From Synechococcus elongatus PCC 11801 (lineage in GTDB: Bacteria > Cyanobacteriota > Cyanobacteriia > Synechococcales > Synechococcaceae): DNA of 64,000 nucleotides. The notes beneath the pieces were generated by a model that worked only from the letters and a program-made list of their open reading frames with translations, had not been told where the DNA came from and searched no databases. This document shows, one piece after another, positions 53,154 through 61,691 of this stretch (positions within the stretch are counted from its first letter, which is position 1; each line of letters begins with the position of its first letter). A program made the position numbers and the translations under genes. The DNA lies in the NCBI RefSeq assembly GCF_003846445.2, contig NZ_CP030139.2, positions 2,335,223 to 2,399,222 on the forward strand, written 5' to 3'.

Positions 53154-53966
53154 ATGAAATCAGTCTGGAATTGCTTGCTGGAAAATGTCGGTGAATGGCG
53201 GGGCAGCTTTGCCAGCCTCAATCTGCAGGGCGAAATTCTGTCTGAACAGCCGACGATCGTCACCCTCACTGCCAGTGATGATCGTCAGCAGGCCAAAATC
53301 GTTGTCGACTATCAGCGGGAACCGGAGCGACGAGTCGAGATTCCCTTTGCCAGTGTTAGTCGCGCCTATATCGGCTTTGATGATGGGGCCTTTTCCCAAG
53401 GCAGTATGCAGCTTGCACCCTTCGGGGAGTTCGGAGCAGAGCAGGGTCTCCTCGCTGATCAACAACGTCGCCGCCTGGTCTGGCAGTATCGCGATCGCCA
53501 GCTCCAAGGAGTGACCCTGATTCGGGAAGCCCAGCCTGGCATTGATGCCTTTCAGCAACCAGCCCTTACCGTTCAAGACTTACTGGGCACTTGGATCGGA
53601 GAGGCTGAAACTCGCTATCCCGACTGGCGATCGCCTGATCGGATGACCACCCAACTGCGGTTAGAGCAAAACGGTGACCAGCTCCGTTCTCAGCTCTCGT
53701 TTGGCGATCTCACGATTGAATCCCTCGCCCAAATTCAAGGATCGCAACTGGTCTTTACTGGCAAACAACAGGAAGTTACCGTCTGGTTATTACCGGGTGG
53801 CGTGAGCTGTGCTTGCCCGACAGAATTGACCCTGCGATCGCCCTTTCAGCTTGAACTGGGTTGGTGGATCAGCCGCGATCGCCGGCTTCGTTTGATGCGC
53901 AACTTCGATGCCAGTGGTGCTTGGACGAGTGTGACCCTAGTGACTGAGCAACGGGTTAGCGATTAA
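53154..53966 (+). CDS. DUF3598 family (lipocalin-like) protein
   Basis: 270 residues: two beta-barrel-like halves starting NCLLENVGEWRGSFASLNLQG and LLGTWIGEAETRYPDWRSP. The first resembles the DUF3598 family seen in cyanobacteria and plants and related in fold to lipocalins and CpcS-type lyases. Ligand unknown; soluble. Converges with and overlaps the next gene by 11 bp. Confidence 0.78.
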   Translation: MKSVWNCLLENVGEWRGSFASLNLQGEILSEQPTIVTLTASDDRQQAKIVVDYQREPERRVEIPFASVSRAYIGFDDGAFSQGSMQLAPFGEFGAEQGLLADQQRRRLVWQYRDRQLQGVTLIREAQPGIDAFQQPALTVQDLLGTWIGEAETRYPDWRSPDRMTTQLRLEQNGDQLRSQLSFGDLTIESLAQIQGSQLVFTGKQQEVTVWLLPGGVSCACPTELTLRSPFQLELGWWISRDRRLRLMRNFDASGAWTSVTLVTEQRVSD

Positions 53967-54498
53967 TGCCTGTGCCTGTCGCTGGTTTAATCGCGAGAAT
54001 GCCCGTCGGCTGAATGATGCTGTTGGGCACCCAGTAGAACAGCGCTTGGCCGGGAATGCGTTGCTCATCCGGGAGCGCGAGGAAGCCAATGAAGCTACCA
54101 CCGGCACCACTCTCAGCGGTTGGACCCACGTTTTGCCGCTCGTAGAACTCAATTTGACCGGTCTGGCTGTCGATATAGCCAAAAACTTCCGATTGGCGAT
54201 CGCCACCCCAATTCAGCAGACCTGCGAACGACAACACCCGTCCTGAAATGGAATAGCCTGTGACCTGCAGCCCCGTCGGATAGTTTTGAGCCTGCGTGGA
54301 CGCCTCGTAAGTAAAGTTGCCCTGCCAGTTGCGAGGCAGTCGTTCTAGCAATACTTGAGGGGAAGCCCAAGGGGAAAGCTCAGGGGTGACGCGATTGAAA
54401 AAAGCATCGCGATTGAAGATGCTTTGAGCCATCGCCGGTAGCGCTCCGGCTGTTACCGTTGCGGCTGTGAGCAGGGCAGACAGAAACAGCGATCGCAT
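53956..54498 (-). CDS. Exported hypothetical protein
   Basis: 180 residues from ATG 54498 (longer frame to 54525). The signal peptide RSLFLSALLTAATVTAGALPAMA is cleaved near residue 25. The mature part is beta-rich with many Gly and aromatic residues (LPRNWQGNFTYEAS, GYIDSQTGQIEFYER, FWVPNSII-like end). No family recognised. It lies downstream of a minus-strand promoter/terminator unit that may control it by attenuation. Confidence 0.7.
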   Translation of the reverse strand: MRSLFLSALLTAATVTAGALPAMAQSIFNRDAFFNRVTPELSPWASPQVLLERLPRNWQGNFTYEASTQAQNYPTGLQVTGYSISGRVLSFAGLLNWGGDRQSEVFGYIDSQTGQIEFYERQNVGPTAESGAGGSFIGFLALPDEQRIPGQALFYWVPNSIIQPTGILAIKPATGTGINR

Positions 54499-54545
54499 AA
54501 CAACTCGACGAGCTACTACCGTCATTATGACAGGCTGGTCTAGGC

Positions 54546-54573
54546 AAAAAAAAACCTCGGCAGAACCGAGGTT
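54546..54573 (-). terminator. Strong Rho-independent terminator
   Basis: On the minus strand AACCTCGG pairs with CCGAGGTT (5-nt loop), followed by nine T. It is 47 bp upstream of the start of the minus-strand gene at 54498, so it terminates something begun before that gene. Confidence 0.85.
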
Positions 54574-54672
54574 ATCGATACAGAGCTGAGTCGAGGAGGA
54601 GAAGGGTCAGTCTCGAAATGCTTGTTCTGAAACGCTGTAAAAGCGCCAGCAGGTCGTCACTGTCTTTCTCTG
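54546..54672 (-). ncRNA. Candidate small RNA or attenuator leader
   Basis: On the minus strand a -35 TTGACA (54707-54702), a 17-bp spacer and a -10 TACAAA (54684-54679) point to a start near 54672. The RNA would end at the strong terminator at 54573-54546, about 125 nt. Before the terminator is an open pyrimidine stretch, CUUCUCCUCCUCG, complementary to GAGGAG ribosome-binding sites. A 17-codon frame (MTTCWRFYSVSEQAFRD) occurs inside. It lacks the ACUCCUCACAC core of Yfr1. It could be a trans-acting RNA or the attenuated leader of the downstream exported-protein gene. Confidence 0.45.
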
Positions 54673-54678
54673 TAAATT

Positions 54679-54707
54679 TTTGTAACTCTTTGTCGCAATT
54701 TTGTCAA
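54679..54707 (-). promoter_or_regulatory. Predicted sigma-70-type promoter
   Basis: TTGACA, 17 bp, TACAAA on the minus strand, back to back with thiG. Confidence 0.5.
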
Positions 54708-54775
54708 TCTCCGCAGCCTCGATTCGGCCCAGCCGAGTCGAGATAATGAAAAGCAGTTGTGCTGATACCAAATTC

Positions 54776-55606
54776 ATGGTCGCGCCCCCCGACACCACCG
54801 CCGATGTTTTGACGATCGCCGGCCGGTCTTTTCGATCGCGCCTGATGACGGGGACGGGCAAATACCGCACCTTTGAACAGATGCGTGCCAGCATTGCGGC
54901 CAGCGGCTGCGAGATTGTTACTGTTGCAGTGCGGCGGGTTCAAACCAATGCTCCTGGTCATGAAGGCTTAGCCGAGGCTTTGGACTGGCAGAAGATTTGG
55001 ATGCTGCCCAACACCGCCGGTTGTGCCACCGCGGAAGAAGCAGTTCGGGTAGCGCGCTTGGGTCGTGAAATGGCCAAATTGCTGGGACAAGAAGACAACA
55101 ACTTCGTCAAACTCGAAGTCATTCCTGACAGCCGCTATCTACTACCTGATCCAATTGGGACGCTGCAAGCTGCTGAGCAATTGGTTAAAGAAGGCTTTGC
55201 AGTCTTGCCCTACATCAATGCCGATCCGCTCTTGGCGAAACGCCTTGAGGAAGTAGGGTGCGCCACGGTGATGCCCCTCGGCTCTCCGATTGGTTCCGGT
55301 CAAGGCATTCGCAACGAGGCGAACATCCGCATCATCATCGAAAATGCCAAGGTGCCGGTGGTAGTCGATGCGGGTATTGGGACAGCCAGCGAAGCAGCGC
55401 AAGCCATGGAACTGGGGGCCGACGCCCTGCTGATCAACACCGCGATCGCGCAAGCTGCTGATCCTACACGGATGGCGAAGGCCATGGCCATGGCAACAAC
55501 GGCGGGGCGCCTCGCGTTTCAGGCAGGCCGCATTCCTATGCGATCGGAGGCGATCGCCAGCTCTCCCCAAACGGGTTTAGTGGGGCAGTCGCCAGCGACG
55601 GTTTAA
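54776..55606 (+). CDS. thiG: Thiazole synthase
   Basis: Makes the thiazole phosphate moiety of thiamine from DXP, dehydroglycine and ThiS thiocarboxylate. 276 residues from ATG 54776 ([17 protein letters not shown]); ATG 54746 is an alternative. TIM-barrel motifs: [14 protein letters not shown], the Schiff-base K112 in [21 protein letters not shown] and [31 protein letters not shown] (in two runs). No TPP riboswitch is visible upstream and no other thi gene is adjacent. Confidence 0.96.
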   Translation: MVAPPDTTADVLTIAGRSFRSRLMTGTGKYRTFEQMRASIAASGCEIVTVAVRRVQTNAPGHEGLAEALDWQKIWMLPNTAGCATAEEAVRVARLGREMAKLLGQEDNNFVKLEVIPDSRYLLPDPIGTLQAAEQLVKEGFAVLPYINADPLLAKRLEEVGCATVMPLGSPIGSGQGIRNEANIRIIIENAKVPVVVDAGIGTASEAAQAMELGADALLINTAIAQAADPTRMAKAMAMATTAGRLAFQAGRIPMRSEAIASSPQTGLVGQSPATV

Positions 55607-55711
55607 GTCGAGGGCGATAAGGGTGGGGCGATCGCAGTCACTTAAGGCGATGACAGCATCCTTTGCTACTCTGGGGCACGACAGAGCTGTATTGAGGTTT
55701 CGTTCATTCCC

Positions 55712-55882
55712 ATGCCCTACACCACAGAAGAAGGCGGCCGGCTGAATAACTTCGCCAAAGAGCCCAAGATGTACCAGGCAGAAGCCAGCCCTGATCAGGG
55801 CAAAAAATGGCTCTGGACGGCGGGTGCAGCCATCCTCCTGATCGTTGGCCTCCTTGTGATTGCAGTGTCGGCCTCGCACTAG
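55712..55882 (+). CDS. psb34: Photosystem II assembly-associated protein Psb34 (HLIP-like)
   Basis: A 56-residue protein: MPYTTEEGGRLNNFAKEPKM, then a polar linker and one C-terminal transmembrane helix (about 33-53). The TTEEGGRLNNFA...EPK opening matches Psb34 (Ssl1498/Tsl0063), found on CP47/PSII assembly intermediates where it swaps with high-light-inducible proteins. Stand-alone short gene; identification rests on the N-terminal motif and length. Confidence 0.85.
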   Translation: MPYTTEEGGRLNNFAKEPKMYQAEASPDQGKKWLWTAGAAILLIVGLLVIAVSASH

Positions 55883-55975
55883 TGTCATGGACAACCGCTT
55901 CCGGGGATCGCTGTGTGGTAATTTGGCCGTGAGCCTGATTGCCCCGGTCAAACGCGATCTCAGGAGCGGAACTGC

Positions 55976-57184
55976 GTGAAGATTCTTGTATTGGGTGGCG
56001 ATGGTTTCTGCGGGTGGCCCTGCGCTCTCAATCTGGCTGCTGCAGGCCATACCGTCACCATTGTGGACAACCTCGTTCGCCGCAAGACGGATGTGGAATT
56101 GGGGGTGCAGTCCCTCACGCCGATCGCCACAATCGAACGCCGGTTGCAAGCCTGGCAAGAGACGGGTGGGCAACCCATTGGCTTCGTTAATCTCGATCTG
56201 GCTGCCGACTACGATCGCCTCTGCGCGTTGCTGTTAGAGACCCAGCCCGATGCGATCGTTCACTTCGCAGAACAGCGTGCTGCTCCCTACTCGATGAAGA
56301 GTGCTTGGCACAAGCGCTTCACGGTTAATAACAACGTCAATGCCACCCACAACCTGCTCTGTGCCTGCGTGGATGTCGGCTTGAAAGCCCACATTGTCCA
56401 CTTGGGCACCATGGGCGTTTATGGCTATGGCAGCCATCGCGGGGCCACGATTCCTGAAGGCTATCTGGAAGTTGAAGTGATTCAACGGGATGGCCAACGC
56501 TTTGAGGAGAAAATTCTTCACCCCGTTGATCCGGGCAGTGTCTATCACATGACCAAGACGCTGGATCAGTTGTTGTTCTACTACTACAACAAGAACGACA
56601 ACATCCAAGTCACTGACCTTCACCAAGGCATCGTTTGGGGTACCAACACGGATCACTGCAACCTCCATCCTGATCTGACCAACCGGTTTGACTACGACGG
56701 TGACTACGGCACGGTTTTGAACCGGTTCTTGATGCAGGCGGCGATCGGTTATCCCTTGACTGTGCACGGGGTTGGCGGTCAGACCCGCGCCTTTATCCAT
56801 ATTCGCGACTCAGTGCGCTGCGTTCAGCTGGCGATCGAAAATCCACCCGCCGCCAATGAAAAGGTCCGTATCTTCAACCAGATGACGGAAACCTATCAAG
56901 TCAAAGACTTGGCAGAGAAAGTAGCAGCGCTGACTGGGGCTGAGATTGCTTACCTCCCGAATCCTCGCAAGGAAGCGCCGGAAAACGACCTGATTGTTGA
57001 TAACCGCTGTCTGCTAGATCTCGGCCTCAATCCGACCACGTTGGACGATGGCCTGATGAGTGAGGTCGTAGAAGTCGCTCAAAAGTTTGCCGATCGCTGC
57101 GATCGCGCCAAAATCCCCTGCGTTTCGGCTTGGACCCGCAATCAAGCGGAAACACTCCAGGCTCCTGAAACCGCCCTGCGCTAA
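55976..57184 (+). CDS. sqdB: UDP-sulfoquinovose synthase
   Basis: Makes UDP-sulfoquinovose from UDP-glucose and sulfite, the head-group donor for the thylakoid lipid SQDG. 402-residue SDR with GTG start at 55976: NAD motif GGDGFCG (7-13), FAEQRAAPYSMKS and the catalytic Y190-HMT-K194, plus DLHQGIVWGTNT. It is followed by sqdX after 14 bp, the usual cyanobacterial pair. Confidence 0.96.
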   Translation: MKILVLGGDGFCGWPCALNLAAAGHTVTIVDNLVRRKTDVELGVQSLTPIATIERRLQAWQETGGQPIGFVNLDLAADYDRLCALLLETQPDAIVHFAEQRAAPYSMKSAWHKRFTVNNNVNATHNLLCACVDVGLKAHIVHLGTMGVYGYGSHRGATIPEGYLEVEVIQRDGQRFEEKILHPVDPGSVYHMTKTLDQLLFYYYNKNDNIQVTDLHQGIVWGTNTDHCNLHPDLTNRFDYDGDYGTVLNRFLMQAAIGYPLTVHGVGGQTRAFIHIRDSVRCVQLAIENPPAANEKVRIFNQMTETYQVKDLAEKVAALTGAEIAYLPNPRKEAPENDLIVDNRCLLDLGLNPTTLDDGLMSEVVEVAQKFADRCDRAKIPCVSAWTRNQAETLQAPETALR

Positions 57185-57198
57185 TTCACGCTCTTTCT

Positions 57199-58332
57199 AT
57201 GCGCATTGCTCTCTTTACCGAGACGTTTCTGCCGAAGGTGGATGGCATTGTCACGCGTCTGCGACACACGGTCGACCACCTGCAGCGTCTCGGTCACACC
57301 GTCATGGTCTTCTGTCCAGATGGAGGCATCCGGGAGCACAAGGGAGCCCGCGTCTATGGTGTTCAGGGGTTTCCGCTACCGCTCTATCCAGAGCTGAAGC
57401 TGGCCTTCCCATTGCCCAAAGTCGGCAAAGCCTTGGAGCGGTTTCGTCCAGATCTGATCCATGTGGTCAATCCGGCAGTGCTAGGACTGGGTGGTATCTA
57501 CTACGCTAAGGCGCTGAATGTGCCGCTGTTGGCCTCTTACCACACACACCTGCCGAAGTATCTGGAGCACTACGGTTTGGGCGTCTTGGAAGGGGTGCTT
57601 TGGGAGTTGCTCAAACTCGCTCATAACCAAGCGGCGATCAACCTTTGTACCTCCACGGCAATGGTGCAAGAACTGACCGAGCACGGCATCGAACACTGCC
57701 AGCTCTGGCAGCGAGGGGTTGATACCGAAACGTTCCGACCAGACTTAGCTTCCGCTGCGATGCGCGATCGCCTCAGTGGGGGCAACCCAGAGGCACCGCT
57801 GTTGCTCTACGTTGGTCGTCTCTCAGCAGAAAAGCAAATCGATCGCCTGCGGCCAATTTTGGACGCCAATCCAGAAGCTTGCTTGGCCTTGGTGGGCGAT
57901 GGCCCTTATCGCGCTGAACTGGAGCAATTATTTGCGGGTACCAAAACCCGTTTCATAGGCTATTTGCATGGCGAGCAACTCGGAGCGGCCTATGCATCTG
58001 CGGATGCCTTTGTCTTCCCCTCGCGGACTGAAACCCTCGGCCTCGTCTTGCTAGAAGCGATGGCAGCGGGCTGTCCAGTAGTCGCGGCCAATTCCGGCGG
58101 GATTCCTGACATCGTCAGCGATGGCGCCAATGGTTTCCTGTTTGATCCAGAGGATGAACAAGGGGCGATCGCTGCAGTTCAGCGGTTGTTGGCCAATCCC
58201 ATGGAACGCGAAACGCTACGAATGGCAGCTCGCCAAGAGGCTGAGCGTTGGAGTTGGAGTGCTGCTACTCAACAACTCCAAGACTATTACTGCGAAGTCG
58301 TGGCGGGTGGTTGCTTGCCCTTAGCCGCCTGA
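57199..58332 (+). CDS. sqdX: SQDG synthase (sulfoquinovosyltransferase), GT4
   Basis: Transfers sulfoquinovose to diacylglycerol at the membrane, the last step of SQDG synthesis. A 377-residue GT4 enzyme starting RIALFTETFLPKVDGIVTRL, with LLYVGRLSAEKQIDRLRPIL and FPSRTETLGLVLLEAMAAGCPVVAANSGGIPD (in two runs), including the E-x7-E motif. Likely an operon with sqdB. Its last 46 bp overlap the convergent mrdA gene. Confidence 0.95.
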   Translation: MRIALFTETFLPKVDGIVTRLRHTVDHLQRLGHTVMVFCPDGGIREHKGARVYGVQGFPLPLYPELKLAFPLPKVGKALERFRPDLIHVVNPAVLGLGGIYYAKALNVPLLASYHTHLPKYLEHYGLGVLEGVLWELLKLAHNQAAINLCTSTAMVQELTEHGIEHCQLWQRGVDTETFRPDLASAAMRDRLSGGNPEAPLLLYVGRLSAEKQIDRLRPILDANPEACLALVGDGPYRAELEQLFAGTKTRFIGYLHGEQLGAAYASADAFVFPSRTETLGLVLLEAMAAGCPVVAANSGGIPDIVSDGANGFLFDPEDEQGAIAAVQRLLANPMERETLRMAARQEAERWSWSAATQQLQDYYCEVVAGGCLPLAA

Positions 58333-60104
58333 GCACGAAGGGCTTTCTTACGGAAGTAGGCCTCAAACACCTGGCGAACTTTTGGGGCAGCAAGGCTGCC
58401 GCCGCCGCCGCCGGAGTTCTCATTGAAAGACACGACAACAATCTCGGGCTTGTCGACTGGGGCATAGCCGCCGTACCAAGTGTGCGATCGCCGCGGGGGA
58501 TCTTCTGCTGTACCCGTTTTGCCGGCATTGGGTGGCAGGCTAGGTACATTCAGGGCCTTGCCGGTGCCCTCAGTCACAACTGAGACCAATCCATCTTGAA
58601 TCACCTTCATGGTTGAAGGCTTGAGTTTGAGGTCTTCGCGCCATTCTTTGCTATCGCGATCGTCCTTGAGGAAGTGCGGTTTGACGCGAAAGCCGTTGTT
58701 GGCCGGAATCGCAAACATCACTGCGACTTGCAGGGGGGTCTGCAAAAGGAAGCCCTGACCAATCGACATGTTGATCGAGTCGCCCACTGTCCACTCTTCA
58801 TCAAGGTTTTTGACTTTCCACTCGTTGTCGGGCACAAGGCCACGACTTTCTTCGCTGGCGAGCTCCACCCCCGTGCGTTCACCCATACCAAAACGGCGAC
58901 ACATGGTGGCGATCGCTTCACCCCCAATTCGTTGCGCTACTTGGTAGAAAAAGGTGTCGCTGCTGTAGCGCATTGCCCCGACAAAACTAAGAGGGCCAAA
59001 CCCAGCGTTATTCCAGTCCCAAAACTGAATGCCACCGACCCGCAAGAAGGGAAAGGTCTGCAGCACGGTGTCAGGCGAGTACTTGCCGGATTCCAAGGCT
59101 GCTGCCGTCGTCACGATTTTGAAGGTGCTGGCGGGTGGGAAGGCTTGGAGTGCGCGGTTGACGAAGGGAAACTCTAGCTGTTGCAGCCGATCCCATTCGG
59201 CTTGGCTGATTTCGGTGGCAAAGACGTTGGGATCGTAGGTGGGGCGGCTGACCATGGCCAAGATGCTGCCATCCCGAGGATCGATCGCCACGATCGCGCC
59301 CATGGTGTCACCGATCGCGGCCTCTGCAGCTTTTTGCAGATCGAGATCGAGGGTGATTTTGACGTCTTGGCCTGCCCTCGCTTTTTTATCACCGAGGATG
59401 CGAACCACGTTGCCGAGAGCGTCGACTTCTACTTGCTGACCGCCCCATTCTCCGCGCAGCTGTTTCTCAAAAGCAGCTTCTAGCCCAGCTTGACCAATCA
59501 CATCGCCGGGTCGATAGCCCTGGCCTTCCCGCCGCTTCAGCTCCTCGTCAGAAATCTCGCCGGTGTACCCCAAAACGTGTGCAGCCACAGAGCCATTGGG
59601 GTAGTAGCGCACGCTGTCGTAGTCAATTTCGACACCAATGAAGTCCCGCCGATTTTCTTCAAAGGCAATGACTTGGGGTTGACTGAGGTTCTGCGCCAGT
59701 CGCACGCGATAGGCAGCATTCTCTTTCTGGCGATCGATACGGGCTTGGAGGGTGCTTTCCGGCAGATTGAGCAGCTTGGCGAGCCGCTTGCGGGTGTCGG
59801 GCCAGCGCTCGTCTTTAATTGCCAGCGGCCAGACGTAGAGCGAGTAGACATGGCGACTACTGGCTAAAACGCGCCCTTCCCGATCGAGGATGCGCCCTCG
59901 TTCAGGTAAGCGTGGCAGCAAATGGATGCGATTTTCGTTCGCGAGTTCGCGATTTCGCTCGCCTTGCTGAATTTGCATGTAGGCGAGTCGGCCACCCAAC
60001 GCCCCAAAGAAGATCGTGGTAATTCCCAGCAAAAGCCAAAGCGACTGGTAGGAACGGCCAACACTGCGGCCTGAGTCGCGATTGCTAAAGGGGGGATTCG
60101 CCAT
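58287..60104 (-). CDS. mrdA: Penicillin-binding protein 2 (elongasome transpeptidase)
   Basis: A class B PBP of 605 residues that cross-links peptidoglycan for cell elongation. A single N-terminal membrane anchor (about 19-45) precedes a dimerisation/pedestal region (LPERGRILDREGRVLA, GYTGEISDEEL). The transpeptidase domain has the active-site S326-TF-K329 in PPASTFKIV, YSSDTFF (SxN-like), and KTGT in NAGKTGTAE. The C-terminal tail ends in a basic, Pro/Thr-rich segment that lies within the sqdX overlap. Confidence 0.95.
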   Translation of the reverse strand: MANPPFSNRDSGRSVGRSYQSLWLLLGITTIFFGALGGRLAYMQIQQGERNRELANENRIHLLPRLPERGRILDREGRVLASSRHVYSLYVWPLAIKDERWPDTRKRLAKLLNLPESTLQARIDRQKENAAYRVRLAQNLSQPQVIAFEENRRDFIGVEIDYDSVRYYPNGSVAAHVLGYTGEISDEELKRREGQGYRPGDVIGQAGLEAAFEKQLRGEWGGQQVEVDALGNVVRILGDKKARAGQDVKITLDLDLQKAAEAAIGDTMGAIVAIDPRDGSILAMVSRPTYDPNVFATEISQAEWDRLQQLEFPFVNRALQAFPPASTFKIVTTAAALESGKYSPDTVLQTFPFLRVGGIQFWDWNNAGFGPLSFVGAMRYSSDTFFYQVAQRIGGEAIATMCRRFGMGERTGVELASEESRGLVPDNEWKVKNLDEEWTVGDSINMSIGQGFLLQTPLQVAVMFAIPANNGFRVKPHFLKDDRDSKEWREDLKLKPSTMKVIQDGLVSVVTEGTGKALNVPSLPPNAGKTGTAEDPPRRSHTWYGGYAPVDKPEIVVVSFNENSGGGGGSLAAPKVRQVFEAYFRKKALRAQAAKGKQPPATTSQ

Positions 60105-60199
60105 AGGAATGCGATCGCCGGTCTAAGGTCAGGATTGCCCAACCAGTCTACGCAAAGGCTGCGCTCCCTGGCTGTGGGCAGTCACCAAACCGCACCACC

Positions 60200-60547
60200 C
60201 TAGCGAATCGACTCCAAGTACTGATCGAGATCTTCGAGCAGGCGACTCAGTTCTACTTCAAGGCTGAGCCGCAGTTCACCCTGCCGTACAGTCAGCAGAA
60301 CTTTGGCGGCAAAGGGACTCGGCCAAAGATTGGGATTACAGAAGACTTCTAAACTGATATCGCCAACATTCAGCCGTTGATCCGTGCTCGGCTGTGGCGT
60401 GGGGCGTTGCCCAGGGCTGAGTGGGGTACTGGCTTGTCGTAGCTGATCAAGCAGCTGCTGCAAAACGGATTTGAGCTGGAGACCAGTCGCCAAACTGAGT
60501 GGCAAGCTGAGCGAGCCATTGCTCAGTTGGAGGGTCAGGACAGTCAT
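60200..60547 (-). CDS. Conserved hypothetical protein
   Basis: 115 residues: VLTLQLSNGSLSLPLSLATGLQ at the start, a Pro/Gln-rich linker (41-58), then an alpha/beta end (LNVGDISLEVFCNPNLWPSP, LEVELSRLLEDLDQYLESI). No signal peptide or membrane segment; family not recognised. Located between the alpha/beta hydrolase gene and mrdA on the same strand. Confidence 0.55.
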   Translation of the reverse strand: MTVLTLQLSNGSLSLPLSLATGLQLKSVLQQLLDQLRQASTPLSPGQRPTPQPSTDQRLNVGDISLEVFCNPNLWPSPFAAKVLLTVRQGELRLSLEVELSRLLEDLDQYLESIR

Positions 60548-60581
60548 AGTGACTTTCAGGGCAGGAGTACCGCCAGTCTAC

Positions 60582-61586
60582 TCAGCGTTGGTTCAAAGTC
60601 CCGGAGTCTTCCAACCAGCCTTGGAATCGATCGATCGCCCACCAGCGATCGCGGCCTTGCCAATAGCCCACATGGCCGCCGTGGCGCGTGATTTCAAAGT
60701 CCAACACAGGATTGCTCAGTGCGATCGCGTCGAGCTCGGGAGCGATCGCGGGATGAAAGAACGGATCGTCTGCAGCGTAAAGGACTAATCCGGGGACTTG
60801 AAGATCGGCGAGAAAGGGCAGAGGACTGCTGGCGCGGTAATAGTCGGTGCTATCTCGAAAACCGAGGCGGGGTGCAACAAGATAGTCATCAAAGCTTTGA
60901 ATGGTGGTGACTTTGGCGATCGCGGCAGGAGCGAGGCTGCCTGGATGGCGATCGGCAATTTCGATAGCTAGATGCCGCAGCTCACGACAGATGCGTTGCT
61001 CGATCCAGCGACCGAGTCTTGTACTGCGTAACCATGGCAGCGATCGCTCCGCATCCAGATTGGGACAGAGCGACAGCACCGCTGCTGGAGGACAACCTTC
61101 CTGCAGCCCGCGCCAAGCCCCCCAAAGTGCGAGCTGCCCACCCAAGGAGTAGCCGCCGAAAATGTAGGGTTCTGGCAATCCCAACTGCCGAGCTTGAGCG
61201 GCTAGCGCCAGAAAATCATCACCTTCCCGTAGTCCATCACTGGTCAGAACGGGCGAAAATTCCAGCGATCGCCCGTGGGCGCGCCAGTCGAACAGTAAAA
61301 CGGCGAGGCCGGATTGATAAGCAGTCGTTGCCCAGCGTTGCAGAAAACCTTGATTTGTTAGTGATCCTGTGATGCCGTAGGTCGCAATCAATGTGCCACG
61401 TGGATTGGGTGGAATCGCGCGTTCTGTCCACAGCGGTACGTCATCCGCACCCAGCAGGCACTGCCCTTGATAGATCGGTTGCGGCTCCGGTAGTTGGCGA
61501 TCGCTCATCAAGGAAGCTGCGATCGTCATTCGCCAGCCTTGGCGCAACAGACGAGGACAGTCAAAGCGATCAGTAAGGAGCGGCAT
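60582..61586 (-). CDS. YheT-like alpha/beta hydrolase
   Basis: 334 residues. GTLIATYGITGSL forms the oxyanion region, LLFDWRAHGRS follows, and the nucleophile elbow GGYSLGGQ has S147. VLYAADDPFFHP and TRHGGHVGYW hold the Asp and His of the triad. This matches the YheT/EMB8 subfamily of hydrolases; substrate unknown. The protein starts at ATG 61586, though Met20 or Met27 could be used. Confidence 0.87.
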   Translation of the reverse strand: MPLLTDRFDCPRLLRQGWRMTIAASLMSDRQLPEPQPIYQGQCLLGADDVPLWTERAIPPNPRGTLIATYGITGSLTNQGFLQRWATTAYQSGLAVLLFDWRAHGRSLEFSPVLTSDGLREGDDFLALAAQARQLGLPEPYIFGGYSLGGQLALWGAWRGLQEGCPPAAVLSLCPNLDAERSLPWLRSTRLGRWIEQRICRELRHLAIEIADRHPGSLAPAAIAKVTTIQSFDDYLVAPRLGFRDSTDYYRASSPLPFLADLQVPGLVLYAADDPFFHPAIAPELDAIALSNPVLDFEITRHGGHVGYWQGRDRWWAIDRFQGWLEDSGTLNQR

Positions 61587-61691
61587 GGTTAGGAGTACAG
61601 GACTGCAACCGCTGCTCTGTGGCGGTCAGGACAGGGGGTATAAGCACTGTGGCACAATGAAAAACGGTCTTTGCTCAGCGTTGCTTTACCC

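Noticed and set aside
54579-54620. CU-rich RNA stretch as a Yfr1 homologue
   Set aside because: The ultraconserved ACUCCUCACAC is absent; kept only as an unclassified RNA candidate.
54708-54775. TPP riboswitch before thiG
   Set aside because: The region is too short and lacks the CUGAGA and GGAUAAUGCCAGCG-type elements.
55577-56173. 198-codon minus-strand frame opposite psb34 and sqdB
   Set aside because: Overlaps two convincing genes; no domain and no ribosome-binding site.
56234-56800. 188-codon minus-strand frame opposite sqdB
   Set aside because: Antisense shadow; hydrophobic Val-rich sequence mirrors sqdB codons.
58674-59177. 167-codon plus-strand frame opposite mrdA
   Set aside because: Antisense to the transpeptidase domain of PBP2; no family.
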